Below are positions 12,249-24,530 of a stretch of 64,000 nucleotides of DNA, in pieces. The notes below the pieces were generated by a model, which was given only the letters and a program-made list of their open reading frames with translations, had not been told where the DNA came from and ran no database searches. Positions within the stretch are counted from its first letter, which is position 1. Every line of letters starts with the position of its first letter. This DNA is from Heliopora coerulea (taxonomy: Eukaryota; Cnidaria; Anthozoa; Scleralcyonacea; Helioporidae). A program made the position numbers and the translations under genes. The DNA lies in assembly GCA_030142905.1 (NCBI GenBank), contig JASJOG010000639.1, positions 1 to 64,000 of the forward strand. The letters run 5' to 3'.

Positions 12249-15200
12249 ATGAACATCTTTGCAATACTTTGCTCCTTATTCTTGGTTTCAACATGCATTT
12301 TAGGTGAGTTCTTTTCATAAAAGGCTGATCTCCGGTTTACATTTAAAATACTGCGTGCAATGGACTTTAGTTGATTTTAAATATAGAAGAATTTTTTTGC
12401 TCTTTATATGTCACTAGCTGTGAGAGAGAACGAACAGGTTAATGTTCTTGACCATCAGTCTGAGGAGAAGGAACGGATTTTCAACAAACCAGAGGCTGAT
12501 GTCTACTCCGACAAAGACATAACAAATGAAGCCGGTGACAATGAGAAGATAAATGCAAGCGATAACGACAGTACAGTGAAAGAGACTAACGTCGAAGATA
12601 ACAAGGAAGCAGAAAACGACGAAGAAACCAATGATGAAGAAGAGATGGAGAACGAAGGTAAGATTGGTAGTCTTATTATATCTCCCAACATGTCCTCGTA
12701 TCGAAAGGTGATCATACTTGGTTGTCTTATTTAAAGGTAAAGTGCAACCATTTTTCAACAACTTCGATTTGAGGCTTAAGTTGCAGAAGATACCGTAAAG
12801 TTCCTGCAATAAGCTCGGTACTTATCGGCTCAAAAGACATTTTTTTCCCTACATTATTTTCGAGCATGGTTATTTTTAAGGAGTATAATTGTTGGAGGGA
12901 ATTTTGCGTTCGAAAAATCAGTTCGACTTATTTCTATAAAGGACTAACAAAGATATAATCGAGTGTAATAAACCGCAAAACTTTGTGAACACTGATCGCC
13001 ACAAGAACAGCATTAGAAACATAGGTTAATCGCCTTAACTCGTGAATATTTATTAGCTAAGTAGATTATTATCTCACTCCCGAAATTCTTAAGTAAATTG
13101 TAAGGTTACGGTAGCAGCGCTGAACTGTTGAGCAGGAAAAACATTTGAAATTTTTAACATTGTTTTATTGACTGGATTCCCAAACACAATAAGAACAAAT
13201 GCTGCACGAAAGTCGACGTACCGACGTAACTTGCCCATGCATGCATGACAATTGTCGAAAAATTTCCCGTCATCGAGTGTAAATGCCAATTATTCCTCGA
13301 ATGTAGCCATGACCCGGCTCAACCACAACGATTATGCAACGTAGCACTACCTATAGATATAACTATGGTACGATAAAATTTTTGCACCTGTGTTTGAAAT
13401 GCAAGGACAATATCCGCGAGCATAGTAGATGAGAAAAATTTACTGGGTTATCTAAAAATATGAAGTTACTTATGCGTGAAAGTGTTGATAACGAGATCAC
13501 ATTATTTGGAAAAGCTGGCAGTCGGCTAGGATGACCTTCAGCAGTACTTTGTTCCTAATTCTTGTCTTTGGCATCTACTTTAGGGTATTTACTACTACTA
13601 CAATGATTTCATCTATTTTGCATATTAAAAAAAAGTATATAAAGTATATAATCTCTTCGCATTTGTGTGAACTTAACGAAAAGTGAAAAAACAAACCGAC
13701 TTACCAAATTGCGTTAGAAAACTGAAAAACAACTTAATGAGCGATTTCTTGCTATTTTAATGTCGCTAGGTATAGGAGGAGTGCTGCAGGAGAATTATGA
13801 GCAGATTGATGCTCATGAAAATCGCAACCGCACTGAAGTCATGAAGGATGACGAAGGAACATCCGAAGAATCCGATCACGAGATAACTACTAACAACATA
13901 GACAATTTAGAAAAGAAGAGCGACGAAGAAAATAACGACAAAGAAACGGAGATGAAATAAAAACTGACGATGACGACGGCAAGTTCCAAGTTGGTTTTTT
14001 TTTTCTTCTTTTACTTCTACAACGTTAATGATGTTGGAAAACTTCAGTACGTTTACGATCTTATTCTATCTTTGCTTCAAATGTGATCAATATTTCGGAT
14101 TTTACTCCAAAAAAATGAAGTAATAATATTTATCTGCAGTTACAGATGAAACCGAAGAGACTCAAGCCGATGACGAAGAGAAGCGTAAGTTGTTTTAGTA
14201 TGCTTTAGAAAGTACTTGTAAACTACGCAGCTTAAGTTCATTTACAAATATTTACAAAAACAGGGCAAGCGATCCTTTCAAATTTAAATTGAATATCATA
14301 TCTATTTATTTGCATGAATAATTTCTATTAGCATATTACAAATATGCTAATAGGAATACCATATTAAAAGTCTCGAAAAAAAAAAAATTAAAAATAATTG
14401 CTTGCTGGTTATTACCAAAGGACGTTTGACCACACTTTCAAAAGTTTGTTGGTAATTCATATTTTATTGGCAAAATTGAGAACGATCTTCAATATTTGGC
14501 ATGTGTTCTGAAATAACACAAAATTGAGTATTTTACAATAGGCATGATGCATTAGTCAATACTACTCTTCAGCTTTGTTTCTTAAATCACGTCCTCGTGA
14601 GCTTAAAAATTGTCTTGATTATTCTATAGACGATAAATACTTATACGTGGCTCTTCGCAGTTTCTTAAAAACTGTTAAAATCCGGGTGATAAAGGTTATT
14701 CGTAAAATTCACCTATTCGGAAATCATGAATCGGATATGTTTCATAACATTTCCTGACAGTTCACGAAAATAACACCCAAATGAAGCATATCTCAATAGA
14801 CGTCTAAAATGTTATAACCTACCTTGCCGTACATAACTTGAATGCACGTTTACTTGTCAGGAAGTATACTTCCTAAGTAGCCAAATGGTTTAAAAGTGTC
14901 GAGAAACGTACAGATAAAACTTTATTCCCAATCAAAGTGAATTTATACTGAGCGTGTGAAAAAGTTTCCACTACATTATGCTTACATTACATTGTCATTA
15001 ATGGAGTTTTGAAATGTTACCCCGAAGATAACTCTGAAATTCAATCGAAACACTACACACCGTAATTCACAAGTGCTAGGTTGTCGCGAGTTTCTCCCGT
15101 GCACGTGCTGCAGTTAAAACGAGAGCACACTGTTCCCAGCTGACACCAGAGCTCCACTGGTTCAATACAAGTCTGCAAACCCGAAGATATGAGTTTGCAC

Positions 15201-16029
15201 CTCGTCCAAGTCAAATAAATTTTTTGAGATGACATCCGCAGTTCAGCATAATCATAACCACCTGCTTTTAGCTTGATGATGATTCCGAAATGGGCCACAT
15301 TTCTTAAAAGAAGTCGATATATCTAATATCTACCACGTAGTCATTGAGAATCATTTCATGAAGTAACATTCCATTCAAATACCTTGACATTAATCTCGAG
15401 ACCCACAGTCAATGAAATGGCCGTTCACAATTTTAAAAATTTACATTTTTCCTGGCAATCGTTCCCCCGTGTGCCGACCAGAATGTTTAATTTATTCCAC
15501 ATATATTCCCCGTCGAGTTAATCCCTCGGGACCGAGTTTATAAGCATAGATAGGAATTTGTGGCCGGCGGTAAGACTTCCGAGAAAGTCTAAGTATTACG
15601 ACGTTTAGGGTTTACAGTCACCCTCCCCTCATTCCAAACATGTTCTCTACGCCTCCGTATGTAACCTATTGAGACTTGCCCACTTGTAGTTAAAGTTTGT
15701 GCCCCTTTAACCTTGTCTTTTGCAACCTTCCTATGACAGTGAATCGAGAAACTTGAAAGCATCGAACATCCATATAAATAAGTTCTCTGTTCTGTTTTAT
15801 TCTTCTCTCGTTTCATTTTGCAACTTGACGTAAAGAACCCTGTTGACGTAATGTAATTGTGCCTAAATTGGGAAATATTCTTACAGGACTAACGGTTTCC
15901 ATCCTTAAAAAAAATTCAATAATCTACTAAATTTTCGTTATATCTACAGGACACTTTCATGGAAGGTGTATATCCTATCGTGTACGACGTGGTATGTGGT
16001 GCTATAAATGTGGCTGCCGACTTGTTTGA
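12249..16029 (+). pseudogene. Cationic Cys-rich peptide precursor, gene 1p, disabled
   Basis: Exons 12249-12303 (signal peptide, MNIFAILCSLFLVSTCIL), 12418-12657 and 13770-13978 (acidic propeptide), 14146-14184 (ends in Lys, completing Lys-Arg) and from 15950 (cysteine-rich). Compared with gene 2p, exon 3 has lost one base near 13945, so the frame closes at TAA 13958-13960 and the exon is 209 nt rather than a multiple of three. The mature exon has three in-frame stops: TGA 16027, TAG 16057 and TGA 16123, at codons that are Trp, Tyr and Cys in gene 2p. Exons 1, 2 and 4 are intact. A transcript could still give a secreted acidic peptide, but not the full cysteine-rich product. Confidence 0.8.
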
Positions 16030-16260
16030 GGACCTCGTGTATGCCGCAAGAAATCCTAGAGAATTTGCCGCCGAGTGTGTTACAGAAAACGTATCTGTAA
16101 ATACAAGTGGTTCCGACGACGTTGATTCAAAATACGAACCTGTCCCGTGAAATGTAAAAAACTATATGGATGCAAACCAACATGTGGAATTAGGTGCTAT
16201 GGGCGTACATTCGTAAGTTTTCTTTAAACACTACGGATTTTACCAGTCAGATAATTAGTA
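15950..16260 (+). pseudogene. Degraded mature exon of gene 1p
   Basis: The acceptor tatctacag ends at 15949. Homology to the intact exon at 46170-46447 is near complete to about 16220, including a good donor-like gtaagt at 16213 after the last Tyr-Gly-Arg block. The cysteine-rich frame has three stops, while the frame one base later stays open from 15959 to 16150. See the finding on the overlapping frame. Confidence 0.75.
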
Positions 16261-16599
16261 ATTTAGCAGATGTAAAAACTTGTGAGTTATATCTTCATTT
16301 CTGGTGAAGATGTGGGCGAGAGGTCTTACCGGTAATACACGCATGTCAAAACCTTTCGTAAGGACGCTTTGACTCCTGAATCCATCCCCGACTTTTTACT
16401 CGACAAGGGAAGAACTCTTGGACAGGAAAGGTTTGATCAAATAATGGCGTTTGGATAACATAGGGTGGGTCAACATATCTGACTTATCTAACTTAATAGT
16501 ATCCCAAAACTGCAAACCAATTATTTCTAGTTCATATTGAAGTTTTGTTTTTCCTATCTGTTTAGCTCTGTTCCAATTTTTTTTAACAGTGTTGAATTC

Positions 16600-17250
16600 C
16601 AATTGCTTACGTTCGCTTCAAGTATTCGTCAAAACTCCAGAAATATTGCTTTTCATGTTTTGTAACATGCAATATTTACCAGCTTTCGTAACACGGATTA
16701 TATTTGTACAACTATCGAATAATACCGCATCTCTTATGTGAAATTTCTATTTGATTAGATTTGTTCGATAGATTCACCGGTTGATTAATTCGACTGATTC
16801 ATTGATTGATGCATTAACCCAGTGAAGGCTTGATTGTGAGAGAATGATTGAATAATTAAAAGCTTGACTCACTAATCCCTGATAGGTTTAGTTCACAGTA
16901 GGATTGCTTGATTGGTAGTGCTTTTCGATATAACAAACCCATTTCAAGTCAAATGCATTCAAATCGAGAGTCGGGTATAAAGGACTGAAAAATACAAGGT
17001 TTACAAAACAGCCCATTCATTATATTTTCTCTTACAGTGCCATAGACGTCATGGATAAAATAGACTGACACTTATGAGCAGAAAGGATTATCTACCATTT
17101 GGACCTGCGACTTGTTTTCATTGCAGTATCTTAGTAAAGCTAGATTACTAGAACTTGGTTTGTTTTCATTGAGAGATGTGCTGCAACACGTGTTAGCTTT
17201 AAAACTTTACAAAAACAATTAAACAATTTATCTAACGGTGTTGGTTGTCC
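16600..17250 (+). repeat. Unit tail after gene 1p with GATT-type tract
   Basis: The tail holds gattgattgatg-like repeats (about 16795-16920) and the block beginning cagtgccatagacgtc near 17036. It corresponds to 46800-47440 and, inverted, to 7500-8700. A similar block is at 28540-28740. No gene is seen. Confidence 0.65.
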
Positions 17251-19320
17251 TTTATGAGAACAACAAGAAAAGGATACCGTTAAAATTTAAGGGGAAAAGA
17301 TTGGAGATGGGCGACTAGATCTACATAAGAAACTACGATTAAGACTTCTTAACGAGCGAACTCCATAATGAAAAAGTATTTCCCGGAGGTTTTCGTATAG
17401 GCCACGTGAAACTGTACGTTTTTCTTTCCAATTAGGTTCTGGGTTAATAACGTTCCCACCCAAGCTAATAAACGTCAGATAAATATTTCTATTCCGTGAT
17501 GCTATCCAGTTTTGCTTGAACGGAATAATTTTCTTGCAGTGAATTTGTTTGCCGTTCATTAAATTCGATAACCCTTACTGAATGTTGTACAATCATTTTG
17601 AATTAAATTACTCTAATGTTTGGGGATGTCCGTTTTACTATTACCGTAACTAAAGGCTTGACAAACTTCTTTTTTTTTCTTTTTTTTTTTTTTTTTGGGT
17701 GGCAGTGGGGTATGAGAAGAACCTGTGTTTGGATATTAAATGGCAAAGTGGCAAAAAGCTCATCCATGACAATATTAATATTATATACGAGATCACTTCA
17801 GTCGGTATTGTAAACATTTGGCAGAGAAAACTATGACATGTTGACCGGGATGGTAGTATAAAAGTATTACTTGGGTTTGTTGAGCATCCTAAATTGGTTA
17901 CGAAAAGAGGCTACCTTCCATAGTTGTCTTTGATTTACAGAGCTCCTTTTCCTCGTTATGCAGCGCAAGGAAATTAGATCTAAAAGTTCAACCTCCACGA
18001 TTCTACGCAGCATTTTTTAGTCAGGCAAAAAATGCGAAAAAGGAGAAACGGAGTGACAGGATTTCAAATGATGGGAAATAGAAAAGAGTTCCAACCACTG
18101 TTAACAATTGCCTACTATGTAGAAAATCCTACATTGAACTCAGTTAATGCTGAAAAATCAAGAACGCACTCTCATTCAATTTAAAATATATTTAGTGCCA
18201 AAGTAGTGCGTAGGTTTCAGATTTACTTTTAGGGTAACGATTTGTGTTAAACTATGAAAATATCGTCGAGTTATTTCGGTATTTTTGCCCTACGAGATCC
18301 AAATTCAATCACAAACGTCCCAGCGGCAGTCAATATGAGATGAGATTGCTCGTTTATCCAAAAAAATAAACGTAAACGATACTGTCGTGCATTCAATTAT
18401 TGAAAAGGAAATCGCTTCACTCGATAAGCTCCAAAGTCGGCAGTGAAAGCCTTCCTTTGTCGGTACTTGAGAGAGAGAGGGAAGTATTTTTTCGGTCCGT
18501 AATGCATGCTTAGTTGGTCGCGCAAAGCAGCTTAACGTATAAGTTACAGCGGTCAAAGCAATGGAAGTGGAATTGTTTGAGTTTCGTGGGAGCGAGGTCC
18601 AAATGCTCAAGAACTGATAGAGCACTCTGATATCATAACAGCAGGAAATTCTAAACGCATGCTGTTGCTTCAACGCTTATTGAATTTTCAATTTTGCTTC
18701 CTGCAAACACAACGTTATCTTTTTTGTTTTTTACGCGCGCGAAACAGCGACAAAAAGTTACGGCACTTCATTTTCGTTTAAAAGTTGAATATATTTCAGG
18801 CTTACACTGGCGCTGCCGCTGGTCAAAATCGCTCAATTCGTAATGGAATACTTTAAAAGGCTTACGGTGAGAACAATAGAGGCCTTGTTTTCTGCTGCTG
18901 CGGACAGTGACATTCTTACCATTCCTGAGAGATGTGCCCCAAATGTATAGGTTTTGAGGGGGCAAATGCCCCCGTTCCCGCGAAACTTAGGCCAAAGGCT
19001 GCGCTATTCGCCCTCTTAGGTCTTGGAATGCCATTATACGTGATAGCTTCTGTAACTGGCGGAAGTATTATTTACACGGATTTCTTTGATACATTTTGAT
19101 ACAATCATGCAATTATTTAAACGAACTGCAATATAGCAATCTGTTTTAAAAAAAAATATCCAAGTACTGTAGAAAGACATGTGGCTTAAAAGCTGATACT
19201 TCCTTTAATTTCATCAACATCAAGTTCACTAAAATATTACGTGCTCTTACATAAGTTTTATAACTTTTATACTCCAGTAAAAAATCAAGAAATCTGCTAA
19301 ATATTTTCATTATATTTACA
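17250..19320. other. Unit body without intact gene
   Basis: This stretch matches 47450-49610. It holds a long T tract (near 17670-17697), the recurrent block 17940-18540 and short open frames that are not conserved in frame. It lies upstream of the relic cysteine-rich exon at 19322 and probably represents lost upstream exons and introns of that unit. I see no signal-peptide exon here. Confidence 0.5.
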
Positions 19321-19321
19321 G

Positions 19322-19570
19322 GATCCCAGTACAACAGGTTCTTATCCTATCATTCACGACTTAGCTTGTTCTGTCGTACGTGCGACTGCCACCCTGTTTC
19401 GGGAACCCGTAAATGCTCAACCCACAATGTCTGCCGTTGTAAAACGTCGCTGTCGTAAGGGGATGCTCATGAGACGTTGCCACCTTGTACCAATCTGTCA
19501 CAATAAATGTTATACAAAATTTGGGTGCAAGACCAACCCAATGGAATAAAGTGCTTTGGGCGTCCAATTG
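19322..19570 (+). pseudogene. Relic cysteine-rich exon (unit 3, copy 1)
   Basis: The acceptor tatatttacag ends at 19321, as in the mature exons. The following bases align with the family exon: the first part gives Phe-Cys-Arg-Thr-Cys-Asp-Cys, matching Trp-Cys-Tyr-Lys-Cys-Gly-Cys of gene 2p. A frame shift follows near 19440, and in the shifted frame a KRRCRKGMLMRRC stretch and further Cys residues align with the C-terminal half. A second shift precedes the final tgctttgggcg block. No upstream exons were found. It is a decayed, isolated exon. Confidence 0.7.
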
Positions 19571-19639
19571 TAAAGGTCATGATTATACCATTCAGATCGT
19601 TTATTAGTCATTATTTAGTCAACCTAACACTTATAAATT
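19565..19639 (+). repeat. 75-bp source copy of a local duplication
   Basis: This 75-bp sequence just 3' of the relic exon is repeated without a mismatch at 20288-20362, at the 5' end of the PLE insertion. Confidence 0.93.
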
Positions 19640-20094
19640 GCCTCTTCAGTTTCGATGAAATTTCGTAGAGATTTCGAAGTCTACACATTCCTTCGCGCCA
19701 AATCCTTCGCAAAGACGCTTTTAGCAAAATGTCGATTATGAGTAACACAGACCCGTCTAAACATATGTAAATATGATTCACTCAAACCACATTGCAATCC
19801 ATTTTAATTCATGCTTCTTGAATCTTTATTGTATCCAATTTACTTTCGTTTCAAATAAGTTCTCAACAGATTTTTTAAAGCATTTCACCAAGACCATGAC
19901 GTTTGATCGCCATTCAAGTATTCGTCACAATTTTCAGAAAGACTTTTTTTATTCAGTAATGAGCACTATCTAACAACCTCCATAGTAATGCAGCGAAAGA
20001 GACGTAATATATTAGTATAGTAATAGGCTGTAATCACATATCGTTTAATTTACAGGATGTTTATTTGATTATATTTGTTCAATCTATTGACATA

Positions 20095-20290
20095 TAGATT
20101 GATTATTGCTGATTCAATAACTGATCAACTGATAAATTGATTGGTTGTTTGGTTGATTGTTTGATTGATTAATTGATTGATCGATCGATGGTGAAATGGA
20201 TTGATGAATGGAAAGTTTGGCTGCTTTGTTGTGCCTTTCGACCTAATCAAATCACATGAAATCAAAACAAATCACATGAAATCAAAACAA
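20095..20290. repeat. GATT-type tract and short tandem duplication at PLE target
   Basis: gattgattgatt-like repeats are followed by two tandem copies of a 20-bp sequence (atcacatgaaatcaaaacaa, ending at 20270 and 20290). Copy 2 (near 50545-50565) has one copy. The last 12 bases are the target-site duplication of the PLE. Confidence 0.75.
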
Positions 20291-20362
20291 TTGTAAAGGT
20301 CATGATTATACCATTCAGATCGTTTATTAGTCATTATTTAGTCAACCTAACACTTATAAATT

Positions 20363-21246
20363 TTTTTCTCAGCTATTTGAATAGTCAACATCCTAACATC
20401 AATTTCACGCATGAAACTGAAGTCAACAACTGTTTACCCTTCCTTGACGTTCTTATAACACGATCCAATGGCTCTTTCTCTACTTCAGTTTTTCATAAAC
20501 CCACTTTCACTGGCTTATACACCAACTACAATAGTTTTATTCCGTCTGTTTACAAAACAGGATTAATATCTTCCCTTCTTAATCGCTATTTTAGTATTTG
20601 CTCCTCCTATTTTATTTTTGACTCGCATCTTCAAAATCTTAAGAAAACTCTTTCACTCAATGGTTATCCCATTTCATTCATAGACACATGCATTCGCCGG
20701 TTTCTTGATAAGATTTTCTCACCCTCCCTCAAAGTTTCCCTCGCCCCCAAGAAAATCGTTTACTTTTGCCTTCCCTACACTGGTCAACATAGCCTCCAAA
20801 TTCGCACTCAGATTCGGAAGTTATGCTCCAGTGCTTTCCCTCACATTAACCTTCGCTTTGTTTTCCGCCCCTCCCTCCGATTGTCTCACTTTTTTGTCTT
20901 TAAAGACAGGATTCCCAAGACTTTGAGATCTCGTGTCGTTTACCGCTTTAAGTGTCAACGTTGTAGTTCGTTGTATGTCGGCCAGACGAGTCGGCTTCTC
21001 CACACACGAATCTCAGAGCACTTGGGTATTTCTGCCTTTACTGGCAAAAAACGAGTCAATCCTCCTCCGACTAGCATCCTGTCACATCATTGTGACACTG
21101 GACATCCTGTCTCGCCTAATGACTTTACTATCTTGTCCTCTTCTTCTTTCAACTCTGAACTTCTCGTCAGAGAAAGTCTGCTTATCCGCAAACTCAATCC
21201 ATCACTTAATGCCAACATGGGCTCTTCTCCACTCTTTTTATTTTAA
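20363..21246 (+). pseudogene. PLE reverse transcriptase C-terminus plus GIY-YIG endonuclease, truncated
   Basis: The open frame extends from 20302, but its first 20 residues come from the duplicated local DNA. The recognisable part starts with a Leu-Asn-Ser-Gln-His-Pro block and LPFLDVLI, typical of the segment after the PLE polymerase active site. It continues through a basic linker to a C-terminal domain with VYRFKCQRCSSLYVGQTSR, then Arg and Glu-His positions, and a GHP motif: a GIY-YIG nuclease of the PLE type in which the Ile-Tyr half reads Leu-Tyr-Val-Gly. The frame is uninterrupted to TAA at 21244, which suggests a young insertion. The polymerase fingers and palm, with the YxDD box, are absent. 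Confidence 0.87.
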
Positions 21247-21385
21247 GACCTTTCGTTTCTCGACCTTTCCATTACATCTCAGTCTGCTGTTTCCTTGTGC
21301 CCTCCCCACTTCCGCTCCTACGCAAATATCTCGTTTACTTATCATGTAATATATCATCACCTTGTAATATAGTTTTTCATTCATT

Positions 21386-21420
21386 CTCTGAGGATGTTGC
21401 GTGTAGCAACGAAACGTTAG
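21386..21420 (+). ncRNA. Hammerhead-ribozyme-like core in PLE 3' region
   Basis: CTGAGGA (21388-21394) is followed by a five-base-pair hairpin (gttgc 21396-21400 with gcaac 21406-21410) and GAAAC (21411-21415). This is the conserved core order of hammerhead ribozymes found in PLEs. I could not identify a convincing helix III and cleavage triplet, so self-cleavage is uncertain. Confidence 0.5.
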
Positions 21421-22299
21421 AAATACATTTTAAACCTTTAATATGCCTATTTTGCGTGTTTTTTGCTGGGCTTTATTATTTCTTCTCCGTCTGCAAATCA
21501 AAACAAGTTGAATTGCATTAAATCATATCAAATCTACTTAATCACAACCAAATCGGACCTTCATTTAACAATTCATTTCAGTTGAGGCTAAGAATGACCA
21601 CCAGTCGACATTTCAAAACATCGTTCTTTGAATAGAACAGTTGTTTTTTACAGCAACTCTTACCTGAACAATCAAAATCAACTAAGTATTCACACGCTCT
21701 AGTTCAATTAAAACGCAACGATTCATTCGAAAAACGTCTAAAACATCTTACCGTATAAGAACTCTTTGTTTATTACACAACAACTAAACAAGCACTTCTC
21801 CGATCCAAAATTCCAAACATATCCCAAATAATCTGGTTCAATTTTTTAGTCTCGGTGAAAACGCCGAACGTTGAAAACTTTGTCGAGAGCCAGATGTTAA
21901 TGGGACTGAAATATCAACAAGAAGCTAATTCAGTACATCGTATTTTACAGTGCATAATACGTCGTCGATAAACAAACTTAGGGAGAATTTCCACTTGGTT
22001 CAAAATGTCACGCACGCTCTTAGAAGCTTTCGAATGGAACCAAGCAGAAATCTATTCAATTTTAACAAGTAGAAACCAAGTAGAAATTCACCTTTACACC
22101 GATGAACATACAGGAATACCAAAGACATTTAGACCGACGACATCTTTTCTTGCAGCAGCAAAATAAATTTAGATTACCAAAACTTGTTAAATTTCACTTT
22201 ATTTAGAAATGTAAGGTAACACCTGTAATCTTTTAGATTAAAAAAATAATTCAAAAAGTTTATCAAACGCTGTTGGTTTTCTTCATTAGTATAAGAAGA

Positions 22300-23220
22300 C
22301 CAGGATATTAAGCCTAAAATTCAACTTAAAAACTTCAACATGATCCATTACCTTGATATAAGCGGAACTAAAATTCCAGATTCTGTAACCAAGATGGAGA
22401 ACCTCACAGGGAAATATTTGACTGAGATCTTCGTACACTGCGAAACACATTCTCGTATACATATCGCAAATTTTCGACAATCAAACTCAACTAAATATTC
22501 GTACACACTAGTTCAATTAAAACGCCCAAGATACATTCGAAAAACGTGTGAAACATCTTATCCAATAATAAGTCTTCCGTTATTGCTCACCAAGTGAACT
22601 AGCACTTCTCGCATTCAAAATTCCACACACATCCCAAATTGTCCAGTCTTCCTGTCGCGGTTAAAGCGCTCAACGTTCAAAACTTGTTCAACACTCAGAT
22701 GTTAATGAGATTAAAAGTTAACAGAAAACTTAGTGAGTACGTTGTTTCTTAGAGTGTGATGGAAACGAAATCGATCAACAATTTTAAATTGATGAGCAGA
22801 AAAAAATCCCAACGGTATTTGGGCAGACGGCATCTTTTGTTGCGGAGTAAATACCGTTAGATTGCAAAAGATGATTAATTTCTCTGCATGTATATTAGAA
22901 ATGTGAGGCAGTCAGAGACGTAGATAGTGGGGTTGAGGGAGATGGTGTCGCACACCTTCGATCGATAGAAAACACAAAAACAAGTGAAGTAAAAACCATG
23001 ACAATCAGGTAAAATGAAAAATACGTGAAGCTGCTAATACCGAAGAGTTCTGCGGTCCGGATATCAAAAAAAACCCCATACCATTGTACAAATTCTCGTT
23101 AAACACCATCAAAATCTATAAGAAGTGGGACTTTTAATAGCTGCTGTAACAAGGTGATAGAATTTTACCTAAGCCAAGTGCGATTTTTGACACGTGCCTC
23201 GTTAGTACCTGATTTAGGAA
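22300..23220. repeat. Module B (unit junction block)
   Basis: It matches 51400-52490 closely and 29600-30720 more loosely. It contains a block with cagtgtgatgg near 22750 and the gacgtagatagtgggg block near 22917. In all three places module A or its start follows directly. No coding region is supported. Confidence 0.65.
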
Positions 23221-23349
23221 AACCAAGCACTAAAGTAACTTTAGTGAAAATGATTTAGTAAAGCATTTTTAAGTTCACATAGGCTTGTAATACCCAGATG
23301 CATTCATACCGTGGTTATTTTCGGACTTTTCAAATACACTGAAGCTAAA

Positions 23350-23580
23350 CTTTTATTAAAGTAAATGGTTTGAACCTGGGAGAATCGCGACATGTTTGAG
23401 GAAGTTGATCGTCCAGGTTAGTGTAGTCTTGAGAAAGACTGTTGGATGAAGTGACTGACGTTTTGACAGCCTTAGCGGTGGTCATCTTCAGAGTCAAAAG
23501 GAGAGTAAATGTCAGGTTCGCCTGTATTTGTATCTGGCTCGTGCGTGATAAGTGGGCGGTCGTATTAGTCATGGAGGTGT
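23350..23580 (-). mobile_element. PLE 3' tail, minus strand
   Basis: On the minus strand it reads actctgaagatgaccaccgc ... ctgtcaaaacgtcagtcac, the 3' tail of a PLE with a hammerhead-like CTGAAGA core (the GAAAC box is mutated to AAAAC). It interrupts module A sequence that is continuous at 52600-52640 and 30830. The same PLE family forms the inverted insertion at 37762-38009. Confidence 0.7.
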
Positions 23581-24530
23581 GAAATTGGAATTGCTGAAAA
23601 TATCAATTATATAATCATTGACGTAATTTATTGGACAAAACGTGAATTAAATGTTTCAATATTTTTATGACTTGGATTTCTAAATTCTGATCGGTTTATT
23701 TCAAACATCAAAATGTTATTTTCTTAAAAGAGTCTTACATAGCGCCAAAAACCCTGTTCAAACGACTGGGGATATTAAAGATATGTCTTTGTAAAGAAAA
23801 ACAACTTTTTTTAAAACCTTATACAGACAATGATTTGTGGGGGATTAAGCCTCCATAACATAACAATCAAATTTCACACATTTTTCCATTTCCTAAATCA
23901 GACTAGAAGTACGTGCACCCAACAACCCCTCGCCCACCCTTCCAATAAATCTCTTGAGAATCCAAGTAACAATGATAATTTTTCAAAATTCCCAAAAGGA
24001 TAAATCGTCCTGACTATAACTGGAAGAGGACATGGAATAAAAAAAAACTCCGCACAGAATTTGGCCGCAAATAAACAACAATATAAACTGAAAATTATTT
24101 TATATTTAGACTGCTTATAGTCGTATTTCCTTTTAAAATTTCAATTCTCCTTTATTAAAACAAAAAGTTCGGTGAGAATAACGTTCAACGGATTAACAAC
24201 TGGTAAGATGTCAATCCTTACAATTAAATTATTAATTAACGAATGATAAGCTCAATACCCTGAATTATTTGTGGGTTTATGGTAATTGGTGTAGTTTTCC
24301 AATTAGACTTGTCACTCATTTTCCCTTAAAGAAAGACTGTTTTATTAGATGACCAGACTTTCCGTCTTAAAAGTGGAGCATTCTCATAGGTTATCAAACG
24401 GATACCAGCATTACGGACAGCTCATGATTGAATATTTTTCTGATATTTTTTTGACTTAAAAAATTGGTAAATTATACGTTACCTCAAAATTGGTTACAAA
24501 TGTCTTTAAGATCTGTTATGATAAGGGTTT

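Larger units (their letters stand above)
20291..21494 (+). mobile_element. 5'-truncated Penelope-like retroelement
   Basis: The insertion is absent from copy 2 (near 50560) and is flanked by aaatcaaaacaa at 20279-20290 and 21495-21506, a 12-bp target-site duplication. It begins with the locally copied 75 bp (starting in the duplicated caa), then enters PLE coding sequence near 20363 and runs through the C-terminal coding part and 3' UTR. The 3' end contains a hammerhead-like core at 21388-21415. Truncation removes the catalytic reverse-transcriptase motifs, so it cannot move by itself. Confidence 0.85.

Noticed and set aside
12414..12809. 131-codon minus-strand frame opposite exon 2 of gene 1p
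   Set aside because: It is hydrophobic antisense of the acidic exon (GAA/GAC read backwards gives Phe, Val and Leu), a composition artefact.
19322..19570. Relic exon as a separate intact gene in the shifted frame
   Set aside because: Both frames need a shift to cover the homologous region and copy 2 has extra stops, so decay is the simpler reading.
20302..20362. N-terminal 20 residues of the PLE open frame
   Set aside because: They are encoded by the 75-bp sequence copied from 19565-19639 and are not PLE sequence.
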